A DNA stretch of 64,000 nt from Variovorax sp. (lineage in GTDB: Bacteria > Pseudomonadota > Gammaproteobacteria > Burkholderiales > Burkholderiaceae_C), in contig JANXTS010000019.1 of the NCBI GenBank assembly GCA_025352265.1, positions 105,506-169,505 on the forward strand, written 5' to 3'. The notes under the pieces were generated by a model. That model was not told where the DNA came from. It searched no databases and saw only the letters and a program-made list of their open reading frames with translations. The position numbers and the translations under genes are program-made. Of the stretch, positions 29,538 through 39,817 are shown in pieces. Every line of letters begins with the position of its first letter. Position 1 is the first letter of the stretch.

Positions 29538-30554
29538 ATGAAAACACCCACATCCAAACTACTGTCTGCCGTTGCCGCGCTGGCCATCATCCTCGCCGGC
29601 ACCTGCGTTCATGCCGCGGGCTTCCAACACGGCTTTGCCGCCGATCCCGATGGCAAACCTTTGGAGATCGGCATCTGGTACCCGAGCGAGGCCACGGCCC
29701 GGCCGGTTGCTATGGGGCCGACGACGATGAGCGTTGCGGTCAACGGTTCCGTGCAAGGCAAAGCCCTGCCGCTGGTGGTGATGTCGCATGGAAACGGCGG
29801 GTCGTTTCTCGGGCACTACGACACGGCCATTGCGCTGGCCGACGCCGGCTTTGTCGTGGCGGCCGTGACCCACACGGGCGACAACTACAAGGACCAGAGC
29901 CGCGGCACCGATGTGATGGACCGACCACGTCAGATGAGCCGGGTGATCGACCACATGCTGTCGAGCTGGGATGGCCGCGGCACGATCGATGCGGCGCGCG
30001 TCGGCATGTTCGGTTTTTCGTCGGGCGCATTCACCACCCTTGCGAGCATTGGCGGCATCCCTGATTTTTCAACGATCACGCCTATGTGCCGCGAATACCC
30101 CGGTGACTTCGCATGCCAGCTGATCGCCAAAAGCGGCAGCAATGTCACTGCACCGACAACGTCCGCAACCGCCCGCGCGGCCGACCCTCGCATCAGAGCT
30201 GCGGTGGTGGTCGCACCCGCGCTCGGGTTCACGTTCGCCCCGGACGGGCTCAAGAACGTCAAGGTGCCCGTGCAGCTCTGGCGCGCTGAGAACGATGTGG
30301 TCGTTCCGCATCCGCGCTATGCCGAAGCGGTGCGGCTCGCGTTGCCGGAGGCGCCGCGGAGGGCGGAATATCACGTCGTCCCCAACGCTGGACATTTCGA
30401 TTTTCTGGCGCCCTGCAGCAGCGCACTGGCGTCGATCGCGCCCACCGTCTGCACCAGCGCCGCCGGCTTCGACCGGGCGGCGTTTCATTCGAGCTTCAAT
30501 GCAGCGATCGCGGGCTTTTTCAGCAAGACGCTGGGAGTCGGGGAAAGCACCTGA
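29538..30554 (+). CDS. Secreted alpha/beta hydrolase (dienelactone hydrolase-like)
   Basis: Signal peptide, LPLVVMSHGNGGS, GMFGFSSGAFTTL. Confidence 0.82.
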   Translation: MKTPTSKLLSAVAALAIILAGTCVHAAGFQHGFAADPDGKPLEIGIWYPSEATARPVAMGPTTMSVAVNGSVQGKALPLVVMSHGNGGSFLGHYDTAIALADAGFVVAAVTHTGDNYKDQSRGTDVMDRPRQMSRVIDHMLSSWDGRGTIDAARVGMFGFSSGAFTTLASIGGIPDFSTITPMCREYPGDFACQLIAKSGSNVTAPTTSATARAADPRIRAAVVVAPALGFTFAPDGLKNVKVPVQLWRAENDVVVPHPRYAEAVRLALPEAPRRAEYHVVPNAGHFDFLAPCSSALASIAPTVCTSAAGFDRAAFHSSFNAAIAGFFSKTLGVGEST

Positions 30555-30689
30555 GCCGCTCGTCGCGCTGATGTTTATCGAGCACGCTTCGCATTTGGTT
30601 CGAATGTTGGATACGCAGGGGCCACGTCGCATCGAAACTCGGGATTTCCGCTGACGAAGGAAGCTGCTTCGATCGGGAAAGATTGAACA

Positions 30690-33170
30690 GTGACGATTAC
30701 TGACTCTGCCCCAACCGCTTTATTAGCTGCATCGAGCACGTCTGTCTTCGATTCGGGCGGTGGTGCCATGGGCGCCCGGTTGCGTGCTTTCGACTGGTCG
30801 CGCACGCCACTCGGCGTCATCGAAGGCTGGACGGGCGCGCTGCGGGTCGCGGTCGATCTCATGATGTCGTCGCACTTTCCGTCTTGTTTGTTCTGCGGCC
30901 CGGACCTCGTGGCCATTTACAACAACGGCTATGTGCCCATCCTCGGCGAAAAGCCGGAGGCTCTTGGGCAGCCAATGCGGGTCACGTGGCACGAGGCATG
31001 GGATCGACTCGAGCCGATCGCAGAAAAGGCGCTCAGAGGCGAGTCGACCTATATCGAAGACTTCATGATCACTATTGACCGCCACGGCTATCTGGAAGAG
31101 GCGTACTTCACCTTTTGCTTTAGCCCGGTGCGTGACGATCGCGGTCGCATCGTGGCGCTACTGGACACGGTCACGGAAACGACAGCGCAGGTGCGAGTTG
31201 CGCGAGACGCAATCGACGAACGCGGGCGGCTCCAGCAACTTCTGCAGCAAATGCCGGGCTTCGTGGCTTTGCTCAACGGGTCGTCCCACGTGTACGGCTA
31301 CGTCAACGACGCGTACATCGCCGTTGCGGGCTCGCGGAACTATCTTGGCAGGGCGGTTCGCGACGTCTTCCCCGACCTGGCGGGCCAGGGCTTCTTCGAA
31401 ATGCTCGATGGCGTCTATGCGACCGGCGAGGCGATCCATGCCAAAGCCTTGCCGATTCGGCTGACGGGCTTCAACGACTTGCGCTACATCGACCTTTTGT
31501 TAGAGCCGATGCGCGACTCTCAGGGACGTATCGGCGGCATCTTCGTGGGCGGCTATGACACCACCGACCGAGTCGAGGCCGAGGCGCGGCTGAGCGAGCT
31601 GAATGCCGAGTTGGAGCGCAAAGTGATCGAGCGTTCGCAGGCGCGTGGCCGTACCTGGCAGGTAAGTCCTGATTTGCTCGGTGCGCTCGACAGCGAAGGC
31701 TTTTTCCAGACATCGAATCCCGCATGGCATTCGATGCTGGGCTGGACCGAGCAGGAAGTCACCAGCATGTCGATGTTCGAACTCTTGCATCCGGACGACG
31801 TGGAGCGCACGCGCAGTGGTTTCAACCTGACCCAACACGGGCAGCCGGTCATTCGGTTTCCCAATCGGTACCGGCGCAAAGACGGCCGCTACCGGTGGAT
31901 TTCGTGGGTCGGCGTGCCCGAGGACGGCCTGATTTATTGCAGCGGTCGTGATATCACCGACGAGATCGAGCAGGCTGAAGCGTTGGAACGCACGGAAGAC
32001 GCGCTCCGGCAGGCACAGAAGATGGATGCGCTGGGGCAGCTCACCGGCGGCATCGCGCACGACTTCAACAACATGCTGCAGGGCATCGTCATGCCACTGC
32101 AGTTGATCCGTAAACGGATCGAGGCCGGGCGCTATGACGGGCTCGACCGGTATGTCCAGGCCGGGCTGGAATCTGCCCGGCGGGCAGCGTCGATCACGCA
32201 GCGGCTGCTGGCGTTTTCTCGGCGGCAGCCGTTGGTCAACCAGAACGTCGAAGTCGCGGGCACGCTGTTGGGGTTGGAGGAAATCATCCGCAATGCAGCG
32301 GGCGAAAACATCGCGATCTTCATCCGCATAGAGGCCGGGCTATGGAACGTGCTGACCGATGCGCACCAGTTCGAAAGCGCCGTCATCAATCTCGTCATCA
32401 ATGCGCGAGACGCTTTGCCCAACGGCGGTGAAGTCACCATCAGCGCTCGCAATGTGCATATCGGGACGACCGAAGCACGCTTCACGGAAGGCCTGGACAG
32501 CGGCGATTACGTTCAGGTCGACGTGCGTGACACGGGGGTCGGGATGCCGCCCGACGTCCTTGCCAAGGCGTTCGAACCTTTCTTTACGACCAAGCCGATG
32601 GGACAGGGCACAGGACTGGGCCTGTCGATGATCTACGGCTATGCAAGGCAGTCCCGGGGTACCGTCATTATCGAAAGCATCGAGGGCTCCGGTACCTGTG
32701 TGCAACTCTATCTGCCTCGTTCCACATCGATCGAAACCCGCAAGGGGGAGGGGCCCGTCGCCGCCCCATCGCGGTCCGCCACCTCGCGCTGCATTCTCGT
32801 GGTGGAGGACGACAACGTGGTGCGTCGCATGGTCGTGGAGCTGCTGCGCGACCACGGCTATCAGGTGCTGGAGGCGGGCGACGGTGCCGCTGGCATGGCA
32901 CTGCTGGAGGGATTAATTCCAGTGGATCTGTTGCTCTCCGATGTGGGCCTGCCAGGGCCAAATGGCCGGCAGCTTGCCGACTTCGTCCAGGCCCGCTTTC
33001 CAGCGACGAAGATCATCTTGATGACTGGCTACGCCGCACACGTCGCGACCGACACGGCGCAACTCAACCAGGGCGTCGTGCTGATGATCAAGCCTTTCGA
33101 CGCCGACACTTTGCTAACCAAAGTCTCGACCGTGCTCGCACGGCGCGACGCCGAGGGCGCTCGGCATTGA
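30690..33170 (+). CDS. PAS-containing hybrid sensor histidine kinase with C-terminal receiver
   Basis: GIAHDFNNMLQGIV H-box, ATPase DTGVGMPPDVLAKAFEPFFTTKPMGQGTGLGLS, C-terminal REC VDLLLSDVGLPGPNGRQL. Confidence 0.92.
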   Translation: MTITDSAPTALLAASSTSVFDSGGGAMGARLRAFDWSRTPLGVIEGWTGALRVAVDLMMSSHFPSCLFCGPDLVAIYNNGYVPILGEKPEALGQPMRVTWHEAWDRLEPIAEKALRGESTYIEDFMITIDRHGYLEEAYFTFCFSPVRDDRGRIVALLDTVTETTAQVRVARDAIDERGRLQQLLQQMPGFVALLNGSSHVYGYVNDAYIAVAGSRNYLGRAVRDVFPDLAGQGFFEMLDGVYATGEAIHAKALPIRLTGFNDLRYIDLLLEPMRDSQGRIGGIFVGGYDTTDRVEAEARLSELNAELERKVIERSQARGRTWQVSPDLLGALDSEGFFQTSNPAWHSMLGWTEQEVTSMSMFELLHPDDVERTRSGFNLTQHGQPVIRFPNRYRRKDGRYRWISWVGVPEDGLIYCSGRDITDEIEQAEALERTEDALRQAQKMDALGQLTGGIAHDFNNMLQGIVMPLQLIRKRIEAGRYDGLDRYVQAGLESARRAASITQRLLAFSRRQPLVNQNVEVAGTLLGLEEIIRNAAGENIAIFIRIEAGLWNVLTDAHQFESAVINLVINARDALPNGGEVTISARNVHIGTTEARFTEGLDSGDYVQVDVRDTGVGMPPDVLAKAFEPFFTTKPMGQGTGLGLSMIYGYARQSRGTVIIESIEGSGTCVQLYLPRSTSIETRKGEGPVAAPSRSATSRCILVVEDDNVVRRMVVELLRDHGYQVLEAGDGAAGMALLEGLIPVDLLLSDVGLPGPNGRQLADFVQARFPATKIILMTGYAAHVATDTAQLNQGVVLMIKPFDADTLLTKVSTVLARRDAEGARH

Positions 33171-33221
33171 TCGACGTTGCTTGCCCTCACCCCTTTTGAA
33201 GATCAGGCGCCCCGTTCTAGA

Positions 33222-33935
33222 CTACGTCACGGCGGGCAATAAGCGGTCGTATTCGTGCCTTACCACGGCATAGCGTTCGCAGGTGCGCGCTTCCAATCCC
33301 GCACGGTCCAATACGGTGATCTTGCCGCGTGCATAGCGGATGAGCTTGCTTCTCTTGAGCTTGTTGGCGGCTTCGGTCACGCCTTCGCGGCGAACGCCGA
33401 GCATGTTGCGGATGAGCTCTTGCGTCATCACCAACTGCCCGCCGTGCAGCTGGTCCTGGCTGCGCATGAGCCACCGGCAAAGCTGCTGGTCGACTGAGTG
33501 ATGTCGGTTGCACACGGCGGTTTGCGACATCTGTGCGATGAGCGCCTGCGTGTATCTCAGCAAGAGGTGCATGGCCTGGCCGCCGCGCCCGAATTCTTGC
33601 TGCAGTGTGGTCGCTGGCAGCCGGAACCCGTGGCCTCCGCTCTGAACCACGATTCGGCTGGTGGTGGACCCGCCGCCCATAAAAAGCGAGATTCCTACGA
33701 TTCCTTCATTGCCGACCACCGCTACTGCGGCCGAAGCGCCTGTATCCATCACGTACAGCAAAGACACTAAGGCCGTCGTCGGAAAGTAGACAAATTTCAT
33801 TGTCTGATTGGCTTCAGCCAGCACCAAGCCGAGGGGCAGCGCGACAAACTTCAGATCGGACGACCAACGATCTCGTTCCTCCGCATTCAAGGCGGCCAAA
33901 AGCAAATTGGACCTCGGATCCTCGCTGGGGAGCAT
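33222..33935 (-). CDS. Crp/Fnr family transcriptional regulator
   Basis: cNMP-like fold and C-terminal HTH MTQELIRNMLGVRREGVTEAANKLKRSKLIRYARGKITVLDRAGLE. Confidence 0.85.
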   Translation of the reverse strand: MLPSEDPRSNLLLAALNAEERDRWSSDLKFVALPLGLVLAEANQTMKFVYFPTTALVSLLYVMDTGASAAVAVVGNEGIVGISLFMGGGSTTSRIVVQSGGHGFRLPATTLQQEFGRGGQAMHLLLRYTQALIAQMSQTAVCNRHHSVDQQLCRWLMRSQDQLHGGQLVMTQELIRNMLGVRREGVTEAANKLKRSKLIRYARGKITVLDRAGLEARTCERYAVVRHEYDRLLPAVT

Positions 33936-34191
33936 TTCAGTCACCGTAACATCCTTGCTATTAGTGCGCGCCAGATGCGAGTGCAACAGCTCCCGTGTTT
34001 GTTATCGCTTAAGTTGCACAATTCGATTGTCGGAAAATCGCTTGACCTGCACGTCGCTCGAAGGCGAGCGTTCCCGATCGCGAGTCGGCGATGCGCGGCG
34101 GCACTCTGACAAACGCAGTCGATCAGGGATAATTTCCGCCGGTGAAGAAATGCTTTTGCAGCACTGCCTCAACCTGTCGAAGGAGAACTCT

Positions 34192-34995
34192 ATGGACGTA
34201 GCACGGCGCAACAACGTCAAGATTTTGGGTGACGGCCCAGCCACCATGGTTTTCTCGCATGGGTTCGGTTGCGACCAGAACATGTGGCGCTTTCTGGCGC
34301 CGCAGTACTCCGCGCGGTTTAGAACGGTCACGTTCGACCTGGTCGGCGCTGGCGGGTCCGATGTCACCGCCTACGACCCCAAAAAATACGCCTCGTTGTC
34401 CGGCTACGCGGACGACCTGCTGGAAATCGTCAATGAGTTCGCCACGGGTCCGGTGATTTTTGTCGGCCATTCGGTCAGCGCAATGGTGGGCATGTTGGCC
34501 GGTATCCGCCAGCCCGAAAAATTTGCTGCGCACGTCATGGTCGGACCATCGCCTTGCTACATAAACGACGGCGACTACGTCGGCGGCTTCACGCGTGAAG
34601 ACATCGACTCGCTGCTCGACACGCTCGAGTCGAACTATCTGGGCTGGGCCAGCAGCATGGCACCCGCCATCATGGGTGCGCCGACCCAGCCCGAACTCGG
34701 AGAGGAGATGACGAACAGCTTTTGCCGGACCGATCCGGACATCGCCAAACATTTTGCACGTGTGACCTTCATGGGAGACAACCGCGCGGACGTTTCGAGG
34801 CTGATCGCACCCACGTTGGTCTTGCAGTCCAGTGACGACCTCATCGCACCTTTGTCGGTGGGCGATTATCTGAAGCGCACGCTGCCTAACGGCATGCTGC
34901 GCGTCGTCGAGAACGTGGGACATTGCCCGCACCTAAGCGCACCTTGCGCAAGCGCCGACGCGATCGACGAGTTCCTCGCGACCTTGGAACATTGA
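34192..34995 (+). CDS. RsbQ-like alpha/beta hydrolase (KAI2/D14 superfamily)
   Basis: VARRNNVKILGDGPATMVFSHGFGCDQNMWRFLAPQY...FDLVGAGGSDVTAY...FVGHSVSAMVGMLA...VMVGPSPCYINDGDYVGGF; GHSVSA nucleophile elbow typical of RsbQ. Confidence 0.85.
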   Translation: MDVARRNNVKILGDGPATMVFSHGFGCDQNMWRFLAPQYSARFRTVTFDLVGAGGSDVTAYDPKKYASLSGYADDLLEIVNEFATGPVIFVGHSVSAMVGMLAGIRQPEKFAAHVMVGPSPCYINDGDYVGGFTREDIDSLLDTLESNYLGWASSMAPAIMGAPTQPELGEEMTNSFCRTDPDIAKHFARVTFMGDNRADVSRLIAPTLVLQSSDDLIAPLSVGDYLKRTLPNGMLRVVENVGHCPHLSAPCASADAIDEFLATLEH

Positions 34996-34998
34996 TGA

Positions 34999-36516
34999 AT
35001 GTCTGAGCAGTTACCCACGTTGCCGGACGCGGAACAGCTTTTTGAGGAATTCCCCAGTGGGTTGCTCGTCACCAGCACGACCGGTCTCATCCTGAAGGTA
35101 AACCGTACGTTCTGCACCTGGGTGGGCATGACGTCAGATGAATTGGTCGGGCTCAAGCGCCTGCAGGAGCTCTTCACCATGGGGGGGCGCATCTTCCACC
35201 AGACGCACTGGCTGCCGACGCTGCAGATGCAGGGGTCGCTGTCCGAGGTCAAGTTCGAAGTGCGTCACAAGGACGGTCGCACCATTCCGATGATGCTGAA
35301 CGCGATTCGTCGCGTCGGCGAGTCCGGCAGCTACGACGAAATCGCAATCGCGGTTGCCGAAGAGCGCAACAAGTACGAGCGCGAGCTGGTCGCTGCACGC
35401 AAGCGGGCGGACGAACTGGTGTTGAAGGAACGGAGTGCGCAGGAAGAGCTGACGCTCAGCCAGGCACGGTTGCGGCAGGCTTTGCGCATCGGCGCCTTGT
35501 ACCTGTGGGAGGTCGACGTCGCAACCGGGCGCAGACGCTACGAGGACGATGCCGCGCGCCTGTTGGGGTTCGACGCACCACGTGCCATCACGGATGTGAT
35601 GTATGCCAGCGCCATCGCACCGCATGACCGTGAAAAGGAACAAGAAGCGCTTGCGCGCGCCCTCGACCGGCGGCTCGACGGTTACCAGTGCAGTTACCGA
35701 CTGAATGGCGTAGACGGGGTGCAACGCACCATCGTGTCTTCAGGACAAGGCTTCTTCGACTCTGAAGGAACCCTGATCCAGTTCGTCGGCATCCTGAGCG
35801 ACGAGACCGAGCAGACGCGGCAGCACGAATTGGCCGAAGACCGGGCGCTGTTCGCCGAGCAGATGGTCGGCATCGTGAGCCACGATTTGCGCAATCCGTT
35901 GTCTGCGATCCTGATGGGCACCAAGCTGCTCGCCCATGGTGAAACCACGCCCGGGAAGGTTCGCGTGCTGGGCCACGTGACCAGCTCCGCCACCCGGGCG
36001 CAACGCCTGATCGAAGAACTGCTGGACTTCACGCAGGCGCGCGTGGGCCAAGGCATCGCGGTCGCGCGCAAGCCGTTCGACCTGCACACGTGCATCGCCT
36101 CCATCGTGGAAGAACTCGCGCTCGCATTCCCCGAGCGAAGGATCGTCCATGAGCGGTCGGGCGGAGGGCAAGTCGTCGCCGACCCTGATCGCATTGCGCA
36201 GCTACTGGGCAATCTGGTCGGCAACGCGATGGCGTACGGCACGCCGGGCGGTACCGTCACCGTCAGGTCGGGGATCCAAGCAGAGAGCGTCGATCTTTCG
36301 GTCCACAACACGGGCGAGCCGATTCCGGACGCCCAGATCGCTTCGCTTTTTGAACCGATGGTGCGAGGTGTGCCGGGCGACAGTGGCGCGCGCAGCGTCG
36401 GCCTCGGCCTCTATATCGTCAAATCAATCGCGGCCGCTCACGGCGGCCAAGTGACCGTCACCTCATCGCACGAAGAGGGCACCGCGTTTATTTTTTCCCT
36501 CCCGCGCGAGGGCTGA
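34999..36516 (+). CDS. PAS-PAS sensor histidine kinase, N-terminal RsbP-like PAS
   Basis: PAS FCTWVGMTSDELVGLKRLQELFTMGGRIFHQTHWLPTLQMQG; H-box VSHDLRNPLSAILMGT; ATPase domain GLGLYIVKSIAAAHGG. Confidence 0.9.
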   Translation: MSEQLPTLPDAEQLFEEFPSGLLVTSTTGLILKVNRTFCTWVGMTSDELVGLKRLQELFTMGGRIFHQTHWLPTLQMQGSLSEVKFEVRHKDGRTIPMMLNAIRRVGESGSYDEIAIAVAEERNKYERELVAARKRADELVLKERSAQEELTLSQARLRQALRIGALYLWEVDVATGRRRYEDDAARLLGFDAPRAITDVMYASAIAPHDREKEQEALARALDRRLDGYQCSYRLNGVDGVQRTIVSSGQGFFDSEGTLIQFVGILSDETEQTRQHELAEDRALFAEQMVGIVSHDLRNPLSAILMGTKLLAHGETTPGKVRVLGHVTSSATRAQRLIEELLDFTQARVGQGIAVARKPFDLHTCIASIVEELALAFPERRIVHERSGGGQVVADPDRIAQLLGNLVGNAMAYGTPGGTVTVRSGIQAESVDLSVHNTGEPIPDAQIASLFEPMVRGVPGDSGARSVGLGLYIVKSIAAAHGGQVTVTSSHEEGTAFIFSLPREG

Positions 36517-36543
36517 AGCGCGTTGACCGGGTGTGCAAAGTAC

Positions 36544-36645
36544 TCACGAACCCTGACGCACCAGCACCACCATGACCATCGACACACCGAACATGGCGAG
36601 TGCCAAGGCAATCCGCTTCCACTGACTCTCCATCGCTTTCTCCAT
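36544..36645 (-). CDS. Small single-TM protein
   Basis: MEKAMESQWKRIALALAMFGVSMVMVVLVRQGS. Confidence 0.4.
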   Translation of the reverse strand: MEKAMESQWKRIALALAMFGVSMVMVVLVRQGS

Positions 36646-36761
36646 TGCTTGCACGTGGTCTGCCACGTTCGTTGATTTACGCGAATATGGCGGTATCCCG
36701 CTGACTACCAAATGACTTGCGGTGCCGACCGAACTCAGCGCGGGTGGAAGGCACAAAGCGT

Positions 36762-37907
36762 TTAAGCCAACCCCTTGTTCGGATTCAGCAAGAACTTCTC
36801 ACCCGTCGCTGCTTTGGCGTAGACCGAGATCGCATCGAGCTGCAGCATTTCTGCCAACGACACCTCGCGCGTGTAGTGGCTGGCGAAGGTCGTCTTGAGC
36901 TCGTCGGTGACGCGCTTTTTCAGGCGGGCAACGTCGGCTGCGCCGATCTTGCCGAGGAAGGGGAACAGCAGCCAGCCGCCCATGCCCCACGCCATGCCGA
37001 AGGAGCGGTTGAACTCGGTCGGACTGCGGTCGAGGCCTCCGTACAGGTACACCTGCTTGTGCGTCGTCGAGCCGTAGCGGCTGTATTCCTTGGCGGTGCG
37101 GTTGAGGGCGGCTTCCATCGCCGTCAGGATCTGGCCGCCGAGCTTGCCGCCGCCAGTGGCGTCGAAGCCCAGGGTGGCGCCGGTCGCGACGATGGCTTGC
37201 GTCAGGTCTTCCATGAAAGTGGGCGACGTCGCATCGCACACGTACTTGGCGCCGACCGATCGCAGCAGCGCCTCCTGCTCCGGCTTGCGCACGATGTTGA
37301 CCAGGTCGATGCCGTCCTTGATGCAGATCTTGTTGAGCATCTGGCCGAGGTTGGATGCGGCAGCCGTATGCACGAGGGCGGTGTGGCCTTCGCGCCGCAT
37401 CGTCTCGACCATGCCGAGCGAGGTCAGCGGGTTGACGAAGCACGATGCGCCTTCGGCCGCGGTAGTGCCGTTGGGTAGCACCAGGCACTGGTCGGCCGGA
37501 AACGCGCGGTATTGCGAGTACATGGCGCCGCCGATCACCGCGACCATCTTGCCGAGCAGCGCCTGCGCCGCGGGCGAGGCACCGGCACGCACGACCGTGC
37601 CAGCGCCTTCGTTGCCGACCGGCATCGACTGGCCGAGCCGGCCGGCCATGGCTGGCATCGCGCGCTCGGGCACGGCGGCGGTCACTACCGGTTTGTCGGC
37701 CGTGCCTGTCACCTTGGCGGTGCCCATGTCGGCCGCGCCGAAGAGCAGGCCGAGGTCCGACGGGTTCATCGGCGAGCCTTCGACGCGCACCAGCACGTCG
37801 TCTGCGCCGAGTTCTGGCAGAGGCACGTCGACCAGCGAGACTTCGAGCTGGCCGCCAGTCCCATTACTGCCTTCGGGTTTGATGATCGAGCGGAGTTGGA
37901 GCGCCAT
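36762..37907 (-). CDS. Zinc-binding-type alcohol dehydrogenase/quinone oxidoreductase (MDR) family
   Basis: MALQLRSIIKPEGSNGTGGQLEVSLVDVPLPELGADDVLVRVEGSPMNPSDL; GNEGAGTVVRAG. Confidence 0.85.
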   Translation of the reverse strand: MALQLRSIIKPEGSNGTGGQLEVSLVDVPLPELGADDVLVRVEGSPMNPSDLGLLFGAADMGTAKVTGTADKPVVTAAVPERAMPAMAGRLGQSMPVGNEGAGTVVRAGASPAAQALLGKMVAVIGGAMYSQYRAFPADQCLVLPNGTTAAEGASCFVNPLTSLGMVETMRREGHTALVHTAAASNLGQMLNKICIKDGIDLVNIVRKPEQEALLRSVGAKYVCDATSPTFMEDLTQAIVATGATLGFDATGGGKLGGQILTAMEAALNRTAKEYSRYGSTTHKQVYLYGGLDRSPTEFNRSFGMAWGMGGWLLFPFLGKIGAADVARLKKRVTDELKTTFASHYTREVSLAEMLQLDAISVYAKAATGEKFLLNPNKGLA

Positions 37908-38081
37908 GGTGTCTGCCTTGTGTTGTCTGAGGGGTGGGGAGGCAGTATAGGAACGGCTCAGCGCCGCCGTGTGGTCGTGATCGTGTCGCCCGCCAAAGCC
38001 ATGGGCCTTCCGACGACGAATGCTGTAATGCGCGGCGGGTCGTCGAGCCGACGAGACCATCATCAGGGATTCACTTACTTC

Positions 38082-39275
38082 ATGACCAGACTACTCATCC
38101 TCAGCGTGAGCGCCGGCAACGGCCACGTTCGTGCAGCGCAGGCGCTTGCCGCCACGGCCTCCGAGCTGCAGGCGCCCCCCGATTCCACAAGTCACGCGAC
38201 TGTCGAGGCGACGCATATCGACGCCATGCAATACGTTGCGAGCGGCTTTCGCAAGGTCTATACCGACTGGTACATCCAACTCGTTAACCGCGCGCCCGAG
38301 GTGTGGTCGTACATCCACCAGAAGGCCGACAGCACGCCGCACAGCGCGACATCGCAACGGCTGCGCCGCGGCATCGAACGGGTGAGCGCCGGCGCACTGC
38401 TGCGCGAGGTGCAGCGCGTCAAACCGGACGCGGTGATCTGCACGCACTTCCTGCCGGCCGAGTTGTTGATGCGCGAGCAGACCAAAGGGCATATCAACTG
38501 CCCGGTGTGGCTGCAGGTGACCGACTACGACCTGCACAACATGTGGATCGTGCCGGGCATGGCGGGCTACCTCGCGGCGACCGACGAGGTCGCGTTTCGG
38601 ATGCGGGCACGCGGTCTTGCGACCGGCCGCATTCACGTCACGGGCATTCCAGTGATGCCAGCGTTTTCGCAGCCCGATGCGCTGGCGCTGGCCCGCGATG
38701 CGTGCGTGACGCGGCTGGGGCTCGACCCGGCGCGCAAGGTAGTGTTGATGGCGTCGGGCGGTGCTGGCGTCGGCGATCTGCCGAGCATGGTCGAACGCGT
38801 GCTGGCGCTGGCCGGGCCGGGCAGTGACTTTCAAGTGATCGCAGTCGCGGGGCGCAATGCGGCCGCACATACCTCGCTCGTTGCGCTGGCCAAGCGCATG
38901 CCCGGTCGGCTGGTGGCCGTAGGTTTCACCGACGAGATGGAAAAGCTCATGGCTGCAGCCGATCTGGTGGTAACCAAACCCGGTGGACTCACGATCTCCG
39001 AATGCCTCGCGCTCGGTAAGCCGATGCTGCTGGTCGCACCCATTCCGGGCCAGGAAGAGCACAACGCCGGTTTCCTGCTGGAAGAGGGCGCCGCCTGGCT
39101 GGCGTACGACACCATCGGCCTCGAATACAAGGTTGCCCGCTTAATGGCTGCGCCCGACAAGCTGGCGCAGATGGCGCGCAAGAGCCGCGCGCTTGGTAAG
39201 CCCGATGCGGCGCGGCGCGTGCTCGATTGCGTGCTGGCCACCGCGCCTGCCACCACGACCGCCGGTATCCAATGA
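38082..39275 (+). CDS. MGDG-synthase/MurG-like glycosyltransferase
   Basis: MTRLLILSVSAGNGHVRAAQAL (glycolipid synthase N-terminus), MWIVPGMAGYLAATDEVAFRM, VVTKPGGLTISECLALGKPMLLV. Confidence 0.88.
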   Translation: MTRLLILSVSAGNGHVRAAQALAATASELQAPPDSTSHATVEATHIDAMQYVASGFRKVYTDWYIQLVNRAPEVWSYIHQKADSTPHSATSQRLRRGIERVSAGALLREVQRVKPDAVICTHFLPAELLMREQTKGHINCPVWLQVTDYDLHNMWIVPGMAGYLAATDEVAFRMRARGLATGRIHVTGIPVMPAFSQPDALALARDACVTRLGLDPARKVVLMASGGAGVGDLPSMVERVLALAGPGSDFQVIAVAGRNAAAHTSLVALAKRMPGRLVAVGFTDEMEKLMAAADLVVTKPGGLTISECLALGKPMLLVAPIPGQEEHNAGFLLEEGAAWLAYDTIGLEYKVARLMAAPDKLAQMARKSRALGKPDAARRVLDCVLATAPATTTAGIQ

Positions 39276-39817
39276 GCTGGGAAGAAGAGGGCCTGACAGT
39301 CGAAGTCGGCACCGGCGACGTCGGCTGGCGTCGCACGGTCACGTACATGGTGTGGGTGTTGGTGATGGCGTTCTTCTTCGCCAACGCCGAGATCCAGATC
39401 GAGGGCGGCGCCGGTTGGGCGACGAGCTTGCCGACCTGGCGCATCGAGCACCACTGGCTGCTGGATATCTTCTGGGGCGGCCGCGCGATGACGGGCTATC
39501 ACGCCTGGGTGTTCACCTTCATGGCGCTGGTGTTCTATTCGCCACTCGCCTTCAACGGGCGTGGCCGATGGCGCGACGCCGGGCTGGCGCTGTGCGGTCT
39601 CATTGCCTTCTGGATCGTCGAGGACTTTCTTTGGTTCATCATCAATCCGGCATGGGGCTGGGCACAGTTCAAGCCCGAGCTAGTGACTTGGCACAAGCAC
39701 TGGGCGATGGGTGCGCCGGTCGACTATTGGATCGGGCTGGGCGTCGTCGCGCTGATCTTGTACTTTCGTCATCGGCAACGTGCCGAGCATGAAACGGCCC
39801 AAGAGGCGGCGCGATGA
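39272..39817 (+). CDS. Integral membrane protein, hypothetical
   Basis: ATGA overlap with the upstream GT; several TM segments; MSWEEEGLTVEVGTGDVGWRRTVTYMVWVLVMAFFFANAEI. Confidence 0.75.
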   Translation: MSWEEEGLTVEVGTGDVGWRRTVTYMVWVLVMAFFFANAEIQIEGGAGWATSLPTWRIEHHWLLDIFWGGRAMTGYHAWVFTFMALVFYSPLAFNGRGRWRDAGLALCGLIAFWIVEDFLWFIINPAWGWAQFKPELVTWHKHWAMGAPVDYWIGLGVVALILYFRHRQRAEHETAQEAAR

